Source: Hydrogenophilales bacterium 28-61-23 (lineage in GTDB: Bacteria > Pseudomonadota > Gammaproteobacteria > Burkholderiales > Thiobacillaceae). From it: a DNA stretch of 64,000 nucleotides. The notes beneath the pieces are model-generated. The model was not told the origin of the DNA and ran no database searches. It saw only the letters and a list, made by a program, of their open reading frames with translations. Every line of letters begins with the position of its first letter. Position 1 is the stretch's first letter. Positions 1 to 10,624 of the stretch are shown piece by piece. The position numbers were made by a program, and so were the translations under genes. The DNA lies in contig NCGJ01000005.1 in assembly GCA_002281555.1 (NCBI GenBank), positions 1 through 64,000 on the forward strand, read 5' to 3'.

Positions 1-222
<222 letters not shown>

Positions 223-245
223 CTATAACTTCCTTACCGCCAAAC

Positions 246-319
<74 letters not shown>

Positions 320-367
320 ATCAGGCCGCTCGCTCCACTGCGCTAGCAGACCTGGCGCGGCTGAAAC

Positions 368-452
368 TGGTGGTGGGGGAAGGATTCGAACCTTCGAAGG
401 CAGAGCCGTCAGATTTACAGTCTGATCCCTTTGACCGCTCGGGAACCCCACC
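368..452 (-). tRNA. tRNA-Tyr (anticodon GTA)
   Basis: An 85-nt tRNA with a long variable arm, acceptor GGTGGGG/CCCCACC, anticodon loop CTGTAAA (anticodon GTA) and an encoded CCA. It is first in the tRNA-tuf transcript, 14 bases after the promoter -10 box. Confidence 0.97.
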
Positions 453-460
453 GGGAAAGC

Positions 461-479
461 GCGGCATTATCATTGCCGC
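461..479 (-). terminator. Hairpin after ychF, overlapping the tRNA promoter
   Basis: GCGGCA and TGCCGC pair around a 7-nt loop 16 bases past the ychF stop. There is only a short T-rich tail, so it is a weak terminator candidate. It overlaps the -10 region of the tRNA promoter. Confidence 0.3.
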
Positions 480-494
480 TTTCTTCATTGTCAA
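466..494 (-). promoter_or_regulatory. Sigma-70 promoter of the tRNA-tuf operon
   Basis: On the minus strand a perfect -35 TTGACA (494-489) is followed after 17 nt by GATAAT (471-466, five of six to consensus). The bases after the -10 are GC-rich (GCCGCGC), like the discriminator of stringently controlled stable-RNA promoters. The promoter starts immediately after the ychF stop codon. Confidence 0.8.
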
Positions 495-1586
495 TCAGAC
501 ATTGAAAAGGAAATTCAAAACATCGCCGTCTTTGACGACGTACTCCTTGCCTTCCGAACGCATTTTTCCGGCCTCTTTGGCGCCTTGTTCTCCACCGTAA
601 GCGATGAAATCATCGTAAGCGATGGTCTGCGCCCGGATGAAACCGCGTTCGAAGTCGGTGTGAATAACACCAGCCGCCTGGGGCGCGGTATCGCCTTTAT
701 GGATAGTCCAGGCGCGAACCTCCTTAACCCCCGCGGTGAAGTAAGTTTGCAATCCAAGCAAATCGTAACCAGCGCGGATCAGGCGATCCAAGCCAGGTTC
801 GTGCAATCCCATCGATTCCAGAAACTCGTTCCTGTCCGCTTCATCGAGGCTGGCGATCTCGGACTCGATCGCCGCGCACACCGCAACGACCGGCGCGCCT
901 TCCTTATCCGCCAGTTCCCGCAGGCGACTCAGATGCGGATTATTTTCAAAGCCATCTTCCGCAACATTAGCGACATACATCGCTGGCTTGATCGTCATCA
1001 GGCATAGCGGCGCCAGCAATGCCCTTTCCTCCTCGTTCAATCCCAAACTACGCGCCGGCTTGGCTTCATTCAGATGCGGCAGGAGCTTGTCGTAAAGCGC
1101 GATAAGTTTGATTGCGTCCTTGTCCCCCGCGCGCGCTTTCTTGCTATCGCGGTGATGCGCCTTTTCAACCGTACCCAAATCGGCCAGCGCCAACTCGGTG
1201 AGGATCACCTCGATATCGGATAGCGGATCGATGCGGCCCGCCACATGGATGACGTTCTCATCTTCGAAACAACGCACCACGTTAACGATGGCGTCGGTCT
1301 CACGAATATTGGCCAGAAACTGGTTGCCGAGGCCTTCACCCTTGCTGGCTCCCGCGACCAAACCGGCAATATCGACAAACTCGACAATCGCGGGCACCAC
1401 GCGCTGCGGCTTGACGATGGCGGAGAGCCGGGCCATGCGCGGGTCAGGCACCTCAACCACGCCGACGTTGGGCTCGATTGTGCAGAATGGATAGTTTTCA
1501 GCCGCAATGCCCGCTTTGGTCAATGCGTTGAAAAGGGTGGATTTACCCACGTTTGGCAACCCGACAATGCCGCATTTCAAGCTCAT
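495..1586 (-). CDS. ychF: Redox-regulated ribosome-binding ATPase YchF
   Basis: The 363-residue product is a full-length Obg-family P-loop protein. G1 is GLPNVGKST (9-17), the switch I region is around [10 protein letters not shown] (31-40), and G3 is DIAGL starting at 72. The G4 position has the NVAE-type sequence that makes YchF prefer ATP over GTP. A TGS domain forms the C-terminus. Family members bind the ribosome and affect oxidative-stress responses. The ATG overlaps the pth stop by four bases (ATGA), so the two genes are translationally coupled, the usual bacterial pairing. Confidence 0.97.
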   Translation of the reverse strand: MSLKCGIVGLPNVGKSTLFNALTKAGIAAENYPFCTIEPNVGVVEVPDPRMARLSAIVKPQRVVPAIVEFVDIAGLVAGASKGEGLGNQFLANIRETDAIVNVVRCFEDENVIHVAGRIDPLSDIEVILTELALADLGTVEKAHHRDSKKARAGDKDAIKLIALYDKLLPHLNEAKPARSLGLNEEERALLAPLCLMTIKPAMYVANVAEDGFENNPHLSRLRELADKEGAPVVAVCAAIESEIASLDEADRNEFLESMGLHEPGLDRLIRAGYDLLGLQTYFTAGVKEVRAWTIHKGDTAPQAAGVIHTDFERGFIRAQTIAYDDFIAYGGEQGAKEAGKMRSEGKEYVVKDGDVLNFLFNV

Positions 1587-2215
1587 GCTGGAGATTCCTT
1601 ACCTGATTTCGCAGTGACTGGCTGCGTGACCGATTTCGTATTCGCCCGCTTCATCGCGGCGTTCCAATCCGCCTCTTCAAGCAATGGCCAAAGCTCGAGC
1701 GCACGCTCAAGCGCGGCATCGATCTCAACCTGCTCTTCTCGACGCGGCGGCTTTAATACGTAATTAACAACCTCATTGCGATCGCCAGGATGGCCAATGC
1801 CAACGCGCAAGCGCCAGTAATCCTGGGTACCGAGATGCGCGGAAATATCCTTGAGGCCATTGTGCCCGCCCAGGCCGCCCCCGAATTTCAGGCGCAACTG
1901 CCCGGGAGAGATATCGAGCTCATCATGAACAACCAGAATTTCAGCCGGCGCAATTCGGTGAAAACGGACCAGGGCGCCAACCGACATACCCGAACGATTC
2001 ATGAAGACCTGGGGCATCAGCAACCAGAGTTTGGCGTCCCGTACATGCGCGACACGGCCATGAAAACGAGTTTCCGTCGAAAACCCCACATTCAACTTGG
2101 CCGCCAGACGCTGACAAAACCAAAACCCGGCGTTATGCCGGGTTTCAGCATATTCGTTGCCGGGATTGCCCAAACCGACAATCAGGCGAGGCCTGGCTTG
2201 CATCGGTTCGGACAT
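1583..2215 (-). CDS. pth: Peptidyl-tRNA hydrolase
   Basis: A 210-residue protein that cleaves peptidyl-tRNA released by stalled ribosomes. It begins close to the family signature [20 protein letters not shown] (11-30), which holds the catalytic His27. It also has QVFMNRSG (69-76) and the VVHDELD stretch with Asp98. The C-terminal ~20 residues are a basic/Ser-rich tail. A second ATG four codons in is possible as the start. It lies between rplY and ychF in the conserved prs-rplY-pth-ychF order. Confidence 0.96.
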   Translation of the reverse strand: MSEPMQARPRLIVGLGNPGNEYAETRHNAGFWFCQRLAAKLNVGFSTETRFHGRVAHVRDAKLWLLMPQVFMNRSGMSVGALVRFHRIAPAEILVVHDELDISPGQLRLKFGGGLGGHNGLKDISAHLGTQDYWRLRVGIGHPGDRNEVVNYVLKPPRREEQVEIDAALERALELWPLLEEADWNAAMKRANTKSVTQPVTAKSGKESPA

Positions 2216-2235
2216 TTTCCGGTATCAGAATACGA

Positions 2236-2844
2236 TCAAGCTGCAGCAGTCTCACCTTCGCCAGCGGCGGCACCGCCACGAACCGCGAGGATGTTGGCCA
2301 CACCATGGTCTTCACCGCGCGACAGGGAAGCGAACTCCACGCCCGCTGGCAAAACCAGATCGGACAAGTGGATGGTTTGACCTGTTTCCAAATTCGACAG
2401 ATCCACTTCGATGAACTCCGGCAGGACGCCAGGCAGACAAAGCACTTCCACCTCGGTCATGATGTGGCTGACCACGCCGCCCGCGAGCTTGACGCCAGGC
2501 GCGAATTCCGCATTCTTGAAGTGCAATGGCACCTTCATGTGTATTTTCTGATTCGCATCCACGCGCTGAAAGTCGATGTGCAGAACCAGCGGCTTGTACG
2601 GATGCATCTGAAAATCGCGCAACAGCACGGATTCCTTGACGCCATCCAGATTGAGCGACAACACGGAGGAATGGAACGCCTCGTTCTTGAGGCCAAAATA
2701 CAGGTCTTTGTGATTCAGATCCAAAGACTGGGCAGCCTGGCTGCCACCGTAAACGACACCGGGAACCCGGCCAGCGCGACGCAGGCGGCGGCTCGCTCCG
2801 GTGCCCTGCGTGTCACGCTTGCTTGCATTGATTTCGATTTGCAT
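2236..2844 (-). CDS. rplY: 50S ribosomal protein L25/general stress protein Ctc
   Basis: The 202-residue long (TL5/Ctc-type) form has an N-terminal 5S rRNA-binding L25 domain (about 1-95, including [20 protein letters not shown]) and a C-terminal beta domain. The last residues are Ala/Gly/Glu-rich. A good ribosome binding site (AAGGAG) precedes the ATG. It sits between prs and pth, as in most betaproteobacteria. Confidence 0.96.
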   Translation of the reverse strand: MQIEINASKRDTQGTGASRRLRRAGRVPGVVYGGSQAAQSLDLNHKDLYFGLKNEAFHSSVLSLNLDGVKESVLLRDFQMHPYKPLVLHIDFQRVDANQKIHMKVPLHFKNAEFAPGVKLAGGVVSHIMTEVEVLCLPGVLPEFIEVDLSNLETGQTIHLSDLVLPAGVEFASLSRGEDHGVANILAVRGGAAAGEGETAAA

Positions 2845-2905
2845 GTCTTACTCCTTGCGGTTGATAACGGGCCCCCGCGACCAGGCGACCCAACTTGGGA
2901 ATCCA

Positions 2906-3856
2906 CTATTCGCTGAACAGTGAACTCACGGAATCTTCATCGCTGATGCGACGGATGGTTTCGGCCATCAAATTTGCGACCGACAGCTGACGGATTCGCG
3001 GTGAAGCGCGCGCTTCGTCACGCAATGGAATGGTGTCAGTCACCACCAATTCATCAAGAGCCGAGGTATTGACACGCCCGACGGCACTGCCGGAAAGCAC
3101 GGCATGGGTGCAATAGGCGATTACGCGCTTGGCGCCATTGGCTTTGAGCGCACCCGCAGCCTCGCAAAGCGTATTGGCCGTATCGACCATGTCATCCATG
3201 ATCAGGCAGGTGCGATCCTTCACATCGCCGATGATGTTCATCACCTTTGCAACATTCGGCTTGGGGCGCCGCTTATCGATGATGGCGAGCTCGCACTCCA
3301 AACGCTTGGCCACCGCGCGGGCGCGCACCACGCCGCCCACGTCGGGAGACACCACCATCAGGTTGTCGTAATTCTGTTTCCAGATATCGCCCATCAGGAT
3401 CGGCGTGGAATAGATGTTATCGACCGGGATATCGAAGAAGCCCTGAATCTGATCCGAGTGCAAGTCCATGGTCAGCACGCGCTTGACACCGACCACTGTG
3501 AGCATGTCAGCCACCACGCGTGCGGTAATCGGCACCCGGGCGGAACGCACACGCCGATCCTGACGGGCATAACCGAAATAAGGAATCGCCGCGGTGATGC
3601 GGCCGGCGGAAGCACGACGCAGCGCATCCACCATCAACATGATTTCCATCAGGCTGTCGTTGGTCGGTTCACAGGTCGACTGCAGCACGAACACATCCTT
3701 GCCGCGCACGTTTTCCATGATTTCAACGTTGACTTCACCGTCGGAAAACCGCCCCACCGTCGCCCGCCCCAAGCGCAAATTGAGGTGACGCGCCACATCC
3801 TCGGCAAGCTTGGGATGGGCATTACCGGTGAACACCATCAAGCTGTCATATGCCAC
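2906..3856 (-). CDS. prs: Ribose-phosphate pyrophosphokinase (PRPP synthase)
   Basis: Makes PRPP from ribose-5-phosphate and ATP for nucleotide, His and Trp synthesis. With the GTG at 3856 the protein is 316 residues and begins [15 protein letters not shown], matching the family. It has a GGGGG ribosome binding site five bases upstream. A GTG 14 codons further out (3898) is in frame but falls inside the promoter at 3888-3915, so it was not chosen. The ATP-loop sequence [10 protein letters not shown] and the PRPP-binding loop DDMVDTANT are both present. Confidence 0.95.
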   Translation of the reverse strand: MAYDSLMVFTGNAHPKLAEDVARHLNLRLGRATVGRFSDGEVNVEIMENVRGKDVFVLQSTCEPTNDSLMEIMLMVDALRRASAGRITAAIPYFGYARQDRRVRSARVPITARVVADMLTVVGVKRVLTMDLHSDQIQGFFDIPVDNIYSTPILMGDIWKQNYDNLMVVSPDVGGVVRARAVAKRLECELAIIDKRRPKPNVAKVMNIIGDVKDRTCLIMDDMVDTANTLCEAAGALKANGAKRVIAYCTHAVLSGSAVGRVNTSALDELVVTDTIPLRDEARASPRIRQLSVANLMAETIRRISDEDSVSSLFSE

Positions 3857-3887
3857 TTCGACCCCCAGGCCACTTCGAGCCCCGCGT

Positions 3888-3915
3888 ATTACATCCACGC
3901 GCTAACAGTTAACAA
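3888..3915 (-). promoter_or_regulatory. Probable prs promoter
   Basis: On the minus strand TTGTTA (3915-3910) and TGTAAT (3893-3888) are separated by 16 nt. They lie directly after the terminator at 3918-3952. This gives a short leader ending at the prs GTG at 3856. Confidence 0.5.
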
Positions 3916-3917
3916 AT

Positions 3918-3952
3918 CAAAAAACAAAAAGCGTGCAACCCACGCTGCACGC
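3918..3952 (-). terminator. Intrinsic terminator after tRNA-Gln
   Basis: GCGTGCA (3952-3946) pairs with TGCACGC (3937-3931) around an 8-nt loop and is followed on the minus strand by TTTTTG then TTTTTTG. It ends the lolB-ispE-tRNA-Gln transcript before prs. Confidence 0.85.
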
Positions 3953-3985
3953 TCATCGGCGTCCGCAATCAAGACGGACTGTATT

Positions 3986-4060
3986 TGGCTGGGGAGGTAG
4001 GGATCGAACCTACGAATGCCGGAATCAAAATCCGGTGCCTTACCACTTGGCGACTCCCCA
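3986..4060 (-). tRNA. tRNA-Gln (anticodon TTG)
   Basis: A 75-nt cloverleaf with acceptor TGGGGAG/CTCCCCA, anticodon loop TTTTGAT (anticodon TTG), T-loop TTCGATC and an encoded CCA. It lies 16 bases after ispE and before the terminator, so it is probably cut from the ispE transcript. Confidence 0.97.
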
Positions 4061-4076
4061 ATTTTGCCAACCGCCT

Positions 4077-4916
4077 TTAACCAGCAAACCCGTACATGGG
4101 ATGTTGATCAAGACCATCGGCAACAAAACCATTCATGTAGCCGGGGCGCATCGCGAACACCCGCTCCGCCTCGACCCGACTAGAAAACCCCGCAAAGACA
4201 CAGGCTCCGGAGCCAGTCATCCGCGCCTTACCCAAGCCCCCGCCATGTCGATCAAGCCAAACGAGATATTCTTCCACTTCGGGATAAGTCGACCTGACCA
4301 CAGGCTCAAGATCGTTGTGGCCAAAGCCATCAAAGAGGGCCGCGATTCTGATCGAGGGCGTATTACGTGTCAATCCCGGATTGGCGAATATAGCGGGCGT
4401 AGGAACATGAACCGGTGGCGTCAGCACCACATAACTGCTCGGCACGGGCGTCCATGGCGTTAGTTCGTCACCGACCCCCTCGGCAAAAGCGGAACGACCA
4501 AACACAAACACCGGCACATCCGCGCCCAAAGCCAATCCCAATGCCTGCAACTCCGCGCGCGGCAAATCAACGCCCCATAACCGATTCAAGGCCAACAACA
4601 CGGTTGCCGCGTCTGAACTGCCGCCGCCCAATCCACCGCCCATCGGCAAACGCTTGAGCAGGCCGATATCGGCGCCCCAGCGGCAACCGGTATGCGTCTG
4701 CAACAAATGCGCCGCGCGCCAGCACAGATCCTGGCGCTCCGGCACGCCTGGAAGCGGCGACAACAAACGGATCGCTCCATCCTGTCGTGGCGTAATTTCC
4801 AGGCTGTCTCCAAAATCCAGAAAACGGAAAACAGTCTGCAGAAGGTGATAACCATCCGCGCGCCTGCCGACCACATGCAGAAACAGATTGAGTTTGGCCG
4901 GCGCCGGATAACTCAC
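4077..4916 (-). CDS. ispE: 4-diphosphocytidyl-2-C-methyl-D-erythritol kinase
   Basis: A GHMP-family kinase of the non-mevalonate isoprenoid pathway that phosphorylates the 2-hydroxyl of CDP-methylerythritol. The 279-residue protein opens with [20 protein letters not shown], and the ATP-binding glycine loop [13 protein letters not shown] is at 91-103. A C-terminal [12 protein letters not shown] completes the GHMP pattern. Its ATG overlaps the lolB stop (ATGA), so lolB-ispE are coupled, a common betaproteobacterial arrangement. Confidence 0.97.
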   Translation of the reverse strand: MSYPAPAKLNLFLHVVGRRADGYHLLQTVFRFLDFGDSLEITPRQDGAIRLLSPLPGVPERQDLCWRAAHLLQTHTGCRWGADIGLLKRLPMGGGLGGGSSDAATVLLALNRLWGVDLPRAELQALGLALGADVPVFVFGRSAFAEGVGDELTPWTPVPSSYVVLTPPVHVPTPAIFANPGLTRNTPSIRIAALFDGFGHNDLEPVVRSTYPEVEEYLVWLDRHGGGLGKARMTGSGACVFAGFSSRVEAERVFAMRPGYMNGFVADGLDQHPMYGFAG

Positions 4917-5515
4917 GGCAATTTCCAGGAATCGATCACCAAGCGGACTTCCAGATCGTCGCCCCGCCTCGCCACCAGCTTGCCGGGGTGAAATTGGTTA
5001 TTGTGCAATTCATAACGGCTGAAATAGATCAGCCAGCCATCTTGCTCCAGTTCACCCAAGCGACCATCAGCATCGGGGCGTGCGCGATAAGTGGCCGCCG
5101 GCCGTGGCAAGCCGACCACCCACCAGGCCAGCCCACGCAAAGGCAACTCAAGGCCCAAAGCCTTACGCACCAGCGCATCGGCATCCGCCGCGTAAAAAAG
5201 GCGTCCTTCCGCGTCCTTCAGCTCCATTCCAGCCGGGCCGCCACGCAATTCGGCGATCCCCTGCCCCAGCGGAGTGCGCAACAGCAGTTCTTCGTCCGCC
5301 ACATCTCGCCGCCAAACCAAGCCGCCCGAGAATGACTCCTCACCAGCCTTGACTGAAACCCGCCCGTCCAGATGAAAAGCAGCGGGCTGTGCCGGAAGCG
5401 TCACAGCTATGCCAGATTCTTCCGGCTGAAAGCCCGGCCAATGCGAACATGCCGTCAATCCCAACGCCAGCAGGAACGGCAACACGGCTTGATTGCCGCG
5501 TCGGAACACCCCCAT
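4913..5515 (-). CDS. lolB: Outer-membrane lipoprotein insertase LolB
   Basis: LolB is the outer-membrane receptor that takes lipoproteins from LolA. The protein has a lipoprotein signal ending LALGLTAC with the lipidated Cys near residue 23, followed by a ~175-residue LolA/LolB beta-barrel domain. I chose the ATG at 5515, which overlaps the TPR-gene stop (TGATG); a TTG one codon earlier is possible. The gene is between the TPR lipoprotein gene and ispE in one operon. Confidence 0.9.
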   Translation of the reverse strand: MGVFRRGNQAVLPFLLALGLTACSHWPGFQPEESGIAVTLPAQPAAFHLDGRVSVKAGEESFSGGLVWRRDVADEELLLRTPLGQGIAELRGGPAGMELKDAEGRLFYAADADALVRKALGLELPLRGLAWWVVGLPRPAATYRARPDADGRLGELEQDGWLIYFSRYELHNNQFHPGKLVARRGDDLEVRLVIDSWKLP

Positions 5516-7251
5516 CAAGGCTTCAGGCGCGATGTCGTTTCGCGCAGACTTTCGTTACCCGGGTGATTTTGCAGAGACCCGCTCCAGATACGCCGGGCCT
5601 CGTCCTTATCTCCATTCATCCATAACGCCTCACCCAGATGGGCCGCGATATCGGGATCGGGTTGGGCCGCATGAGCACGGCGCAGCATATCCGCCGCCTC
5701 GGCATAGCGCTTCGATTTGAATAACGCCCAACCCATACTATCCAGAATGAAAGGATCGTCTGGCGACAGGCTAAGCGCTTTTTCCAGCAGTTCGAGCGCT
5801 TCTTTAAGGCGCGGAGTACGGTCCGCCAGCGTATATCCCAGCGCGTTGTAGGCATGCGCGTAATTCGGTTTCAGCGCAATCAGGTGTCGCAAATCCGATT
5901 CCACGAGATCCAAGCGATTGATTTTCTCCGCCGCCATCGCTCGGTCATAAAGCAAATCGGGAGAGTCCGGCATCTTCTCGAGCGCCTTGGAAAGCGCCAC
6001 CACCGCGCCTTCAAAATTGCCCGCCTCACGCATGATTTGAGCCTCGGCCTGAGCGATCTTGACGCGCTCCTCGTCATCCGCGGCGGCAAGGTTGGACAAT
6101 CCTTGCAACGCATCGGCCGCACGCCCCTGCTTACTCAGTATCATGGCCGCTCGCAAATGGGCATCGAGTTTCTGCCGCCCCTTGATGACCGATCGATACC
6201 AAACCAAAGCTTGTTCCAAGCGTCCTCGCGCCTCAGCAAGTTGGCCGAGATGAAAACGCACACTGCCTTCATCCGGATGCTTGAGCTCCAAAGCCTTGGT
6301 GAAACTGCTCTCCGCGCTATCGAAATCATTGGTTTGCATTGCAATCAAGCCAATCGCCAGATGATTCTCCGGATTACCTGGCATTTCCTGCGCCAACAAT
6401 TCGAACTGCGTCCTCGACTCACCAAAGCGACTGGCACGCGCCAACTGTTTGGCATACGCCAGCCTTACCTCGCTCTCGCCCGGAGCTGAAGCCAGATAGT
6501 CGGCGAGAAATGCCAGCGCGGCGGCTTCACCCTGCATCTGCTGGAGGATTTGGGCCTTGAACAGCGGAGCCGGAGCCCAATTGGACTTCAACCGGATTGT
6601 TTCATCCAGGCCAGCAAGCGCCTTCGCTCCTTTGCCCGCATTCCAAGCCGCCTGAGCCACGGCAAAACGCGCCTCAGGATAAGCCGGATAGCCCACCGCC
6701 AAGTTCTCAACCAGATCCAGTACCGCGTTCTTGTCTTTTTGCCGGGCGAACAGACCATGTAATTGCAGAAAAACCGCGCCGCCCTCGCCGGTCTTGACCC
6801 AGGCATCGAGATAGGGCCTGGCTTCGCTCATGCGGCCCGCGCCTATCAACAGGGTAGAGAGGGTTTGCAGAGCCTTGGGGGAAGTTGGCTCCAGCTCTTG
6901 CCACAAACTTGCGTTCTTCAGCGCCAACTGAGGCAGCCGGGCATACAAGGCCGCCTCGGTTGCCCGTTTGGCGATACGCGCATCGCGAGTCCGCACGGCG
7001 AGGTCCGCATACGCTTCAGCGGATAGCTTCAACTCCCCGCGCTGACCGGCAATTTCGCCAAGCAAAAACTGGTAAAGCACCTGCGAAGTCAGCTCCTGCC
7101 GCGCTGGTGGCAAAGGCAATGCCTCGGAGACCCGCATATTCGGCGCCATATTCGGTAACTGGGCTGGCGACTGCGCACAAGCAGAAAGGGACATTGCCAG
7201 CCATGCAAGGCTAGCGGGTTTAACCCAAGACGAAGTAGACATAGCGCGCAT
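5515..7251 (-). CDS. TPR-repeat outer-membrane lipoprotein
   Basis: A 578-residue protein with a signal peptide ending in a lipobox-like LSAC, then tetratricopeptide repeats over most of its length. Clear TPR units are near GSVRFHLGQLAEARGRLEQA and PDDPFILDSMGWALFKSKRY in the C-terminal third. It is the tetratricopeptide protein usually found upstream of lolB-ispE in betaproteobacteria and is likely periplasmic, tethered to the outer membrane. A second ATG three codons in is an alternative start. Its molecular role is not known. Confidence 0.85.
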   Translation of the reverse strand: MRAMSTSSWVKPASLAWLAMSLSACAQSPAQLPNMAPNMRVSEALPLPPARQELTSQVLYQFLLGEIAGQRGELKLSAEAYADLAVRTRDARIAKRATEAALYARLPQLALKNASLWQELEPTSPKALQTLSTLLIGAGRMSEARPYLDAWVKTGEGGAVFLQLHGLFARQKDKNAVLDLVENLAVGYPAYPEARFAVAQAAWNAGKGAKALAGLDETIRLKSNWAPAPLFKAQILQQMQGEAAALAFLADYLASAPGESEVRLAYAKQLARASRFGESRTQFELLAQEMPGNPENHLAIGLIAMQTNDFDSAESSFTKALELKHPDEGSVRFHLGQLAEARGRLEQALVWYRSVIKGRQKLDAHLRAAMILSKQGRAADALQGLSNLAAADDEERVKIAQAEAQIMREAGNFEGAVVALSKALEKMPDSPDLLYDRAMAAEKINRLDLVESDLRHLIALKPNYAHAYNALGYTLADRTPRLKEALELLEKALSLSPDDPFILDSMGWALFKSKRYAEAADMLRRAHAAQPDPDIAAHLGEALWMNGDKDEARRIWSGSLQNHPGNESLRETTSRLKP

Positions 7252-7368
7252 CCAAGTAGATTCGAAGCATTATGCAAGACCGCATTCTTACAGGGAAGTT
7301 GCATATATCCATTGGCAACAGCCGTCAATTGCTTCGGATACCATCCGTTACCTTACCGAGTGACTTTC

Positions 7369-8184
7369 ATGCCCGAACTTCCCGAAGTTGAAACCGTTCG
7401 CCTTGGCCTGACGCCTCACTTGGCGGGCAGGATGCTTTATGGCGCATGCGTCAGAGAACCGCGTTTGCGCTGGCCGGTACCCGCCAAACTGAATGAATTG
7501 GTCGACGGGCAGCGGATACATCGCATCGACCGGCGCGGCAAGTACCTGCTGGTGCAAATGGATCAGGGCTCACTGATCATACATCTGGGCATGTCCGGCA
7601 GCCTGCGCCTGACCACGACAGCAACGAAACCGGAGAAACACGACCATCTCGACTTGCTTCTGGCAAACGATGGCGTACTTCGCTACCGCGATCCACGCCG
7701 ATTTGGCGCGCTACTCTGGAGTGCTCACCCGGAACAACACCCGCTCATCGCCCACCTCGGCTTGGAGCCGTTGGGAGAATCGTTCAGCGACGCCAGCCTG
7801 CACGCGCTTTGTCAGGGCCGCAAGACCGCAATCAAGTTATTGCTGATGGATGCGCACCTGATCGTCGGGGTGGGCAACATCTATGCAAACGAATCCCTGT
7901 TTCATGCCGGCATCGATCCGCTGCTCGCCGCCGGAAATCTGACCAGACCGCGCTGCGCCCGGCTGGTCGACGCCGTGAAAAATACCTTGACGAAATCCAT
8001 ACTCGCCGGCGGCAGCAGCTTGCGTGATTTTGTCGACGGTCACGGCAACCCTGGCTATTTCCAGCAGACTTACTTCGTCTACGGTCGCGCCGGAGAACCC
8101 TGTCGAGCCTGTGGCATTACCGTTCTGCAAATCCGACAGAGCAACCGCTCCACCTTCTATTGCCCTCATTGCCAGCGTCGATAA
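7369..8184 (+). CDS. mutM: Formamidopyrimidine-DNA glycosylase
   Basis: Removes 8-oxoguanine and Fapy lesions in base-excision repair. The ATG at 7369 gives a 271-residue protein starting MPELPEVETV, with the catalytic Pro2 and Glu3. The DNA-binding H2TH region is around VGVGNIYANE. The C-terminal zinc finger CRACG...CPHC is intact. It is transcribed divergently from the TPR-lolB-ispE operon and followed at 105 bases by the dynamin-like gene. Confidence 0.97.
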   Translation: MPELPEVETVRLGLTPHLAGRMLYGACVREPRLRWPVPAKLNELVDGQRIHRIDRRGKYLLVQMDQGSLIIHLGMSGSLRLTTTATKPEKHDHLDLLLANDGVLRYRDPRRFGALLWSAHPEQHPLIAHLGLEPLGESFSDASLHALCQGRKTAIKLLLMDAHLIVGVGNIYANESLFHAGIDPLLAAGNLTRPRCARLVDAVKNTLTKSILAGGSSLRDFVDGHGNPGYFQQTYFVYGRAGEPCRACGITVLQIRQSNRSTFYCPHCQRR

Positions 8185-8288
8185 CCGGCAGGCACGGAAG
8201 CTTCCCGCCCCCAATCCAAACAGGCTTTTATGCTAGAGTCCGGCCAACAAAAAACGCGCCAGACCAAGCTTCTGCTGGAGGCAGACCG

Positions 8289-10247
8289 ATGACCACACCA
8301 TCCCTCGTCAATGACTTCGAGGCATATAGCCAGTGGCGTACAGAACTGTCGCGCCGCATCGCCGAATATCGTACCTGGCTCGGCAAAGAAGACCTCAACG
8401 ATTCTCAGCGCGACCTTCGCCTGCAGCAGCTTATTGACCGCCTGGCGGAAGACAAACTGCATGTCGCTTTCGTTGCCGAGTTTTCACGCGGCAAATCGGA
8501 ACTTATCAATGCGATCTTTCTGTCCGACCTGAAGCAACGCCTGCTGCCATCCACCGCTGGCCGAACAACCATGTGTCCGACCGAACTCCTGTACGACGCG
8601 GCGCGGCCGGCCATGATCGAACTGTTGCCGATCGAAACGCGCACGACCAACGCGACCATATCCGAATACAAGGGCTACCCCGATGAATGGACCATCGTAC
8701 CGATGGACACTTCCTCGGCAGACAATGTTGCGCAAGCGATGCAGGAAGTTTGCCGGGTGAAACCGGTCTCCGTCGAAGAAGCCGCCAATCTCGGCCTCTA
8801 TATCCCGGAAGACCCTCAGGCCAGCATGAACCTGAACGCGGATGGCAGCGTCACCATTCCGGCCTGGCGTCACGCCATCATCAACTTCCCGCATCCCTTC
8901 CTTGAAAAAGGGCTGGTGGTTTACGACACACCAGGCCTCAACGCCATTGGCGTCGAGCCGGAGCTGACCTTTAATCTATTGCCCAATGCGCACGCTGTTC
9001 TGTTTGTGCTAGCCGCGGACACCGGCGTAACCAAATCCGACATCGAAGTCTGGCGCAGCCATATTTATGCGCGTGGCAAGAATCGGGGTCGCCTGGTTGC
9101 ATTGAACAAGATCGATGGCCTTTGGGACGATCTCAAAACCGAAGCGCAAATCAATGCGGAAATTGCCGGCCAGGTAAAATCCTGCGCCGATCTGCTGGGC
9201 ATCGAAGAAAGCCAGATATATCCCGTTTCGGCGCAAAAAGGCCTGCTGGCAAAAATCAACGGCGACGATGCCTTGTTGAAACGGAGCCGTCTGGCCGAGT
9301 TGGAACAAGCGCTTTCGGATGAATTGATCTCATCCAAGCAAGCCATCGTGCGCGATCAGACCGAGGCCGAACTCGGCGATCTTCTGGACAACAGCCTAGC
9401 GCTGGTTGAAACCAGACGACGCGGCATCGAGGAACAACTGAACGAGCTCAAAGGACTGCAAGGCAAGAACCAGGATGTCGTTGGCCACATCATGACCAAG
9501 ATCACCGCCGACAAAGAAACCTTCGAGCGCGGCTTGCAACAATTTCAGGCTCTACGCTCGGTCTATTCTCAGCAAAGCATCAAACTTTTCTCGCAGATCG
9601 GCATGGACATCCTGCGCGACGAAGTTCGGCGCGCCCGCGAAAGCATGGTGAGCAGCCGCTTCACCAAAGGAATTCGCGATGCGATGAGTAATTTCTTCAA
9701 AAGTGTCGACCAGAACCTGGAAAACGCCAACAACCAGATTGAAGAAATCAACAAGATGATGGAAGCCATGTACCACAAGTTGAATCTGGAGCATGGCATC
9801 AACCTGATCAGCATCCCGCCCTTCTCGATGTTGCGTTATCGCAAGGAGTTGCAACGACTCGAGGAAGCGTATGACCAGCAATTCAACACGATCTACACGC
9901 TGCTTACCACCGAGCAATACACGCTTACCACACGTTTCTTCGAAACATTGGCCAGCCGCGTCGTGCAAGTCTTCGAGATTTTGAACAAGGACGTGGAAAA
10001 CTGGCTGAAAGCCGTCATGTCACCCATGGAAGGCCAGGTACGAGAACATCAGATGCAATTGCGCCGTCGTCTGGAGAGCGTTAAACGCATCCACAAAGCG
10101 GCCGACACGCTGGACGACCGCATCGGCGAACTTGACCAGATGCACATCGAAGTCACACGCCAGCATGCCGAACTGAGCCAGCTTTCCGAAGGAATTCGGG
10201 CGGCCTTGATTCCCGCCAACCCAATCAAGGATCGACGCGCCGCCTGA
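8289..10247 (+). CDS. Bacterial dynamin-like GTPase
   Basis: The start at 8289 has a GGAGG ribosome binding site and gives 652 residues. The GTPase domain has G1 EFSRGKS (64-70), a G2 region GRTTMCPTE, G3 DTPG (213-216) and G4 NKID (273-276). The second half is predominantly helical with long coiled-coil stretches (about 380-520 and 560-640) and no obvious transmembrane segment. Bacterial dynamin-like proteins assemble on membranes for repair or remodelling, but the role of this betaproteobacterial form is unknown. It ends at a strong terminator. Confidence 0.85.
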   Translation: MTTPSLVNDFEAYSQWRTELSRRIAEYRTWLGKEDLNDSQRDLRLQQLIDRLAEDKLHVAFVAEFSRGKSELINAIFLSDLKQRLLPSTAGRTTMCPTELLYDAARPAMIELLPIETRTTNATISEYKGYPDEWTIVPMDTSSADNVAQAMQEVCRVKPVSVEEAANLGLYIPEDPQASMNLNADGSVTIPAWRHAIINFPHPFLEKGLVVYDTPGLNAIGVEPELTFNLLPNAHAVLFVLAADTGVTKSDIEVWRSHIYARGKNRGRLVALNKIDGLWDDLKTEAQINAEIAGQVKSCADLLGIEESQIYPVSAQKGLLAKINGDDALLKRSRLAELEQALSDELISSKQAIVRDQTEAELGDLLDNSLALVETRRRGIEEQLNELKGLQGKNQDVVGHIMTKITADKETFERGLQQFQALRSVYSQQSIKLFSQIGMDILRDEVRRARESMVSSRFTKGIRDAMSNFFKSVDQNLENANNQIEEINKMMEAMYHKLNLEHGINLISIPPFSMLRYRKELQRLEEAYDQQFNTIYTLLTTEQYTLTTRFFETLASRVVQVFEILNKDVENWLKAVMSPMEGQVREHQMQLRRRLESVKRIHKAADTLDDRIGELDQMHIEVTRQHAELSQLSEGIRAALIPANPIKDRRAA

Positions 10248-10262
10248 GACCCCACGCAGAAG

Positions 10263-10291
10263 AAAAAAGCGCGGTTGTACCGCGCTTTTTT
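10263..10291. terminator. Bidirectional intrinsic terminator
   Basis: AAAAAAGCGCGG (10263-10274), loop TTGTA, then CCGCGCTTTTTT: a perfect 12-bp stem with A-run and T-run on opposite sides. It can stop both the dynamin-like gene (plus) and the ferredoxin-side operon (minus). Confidence 0.92.
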
Positions 10292-10357
10292 CTTGTTTCT
10301 GAAATGTTGGCGGCAGAACGCCCTTAACCAGAACACGCCCGCCGAAACATCCTCATT

Positions 10358-10624
<267 letters not shown>

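Noticed and set aside
3857-3898. Longer prs with GTG at 3898
   Set aside because: The extra 14 residues are not found in the family and overlap the likely promoter; the GTG at 3856 has a ribosome binding site.
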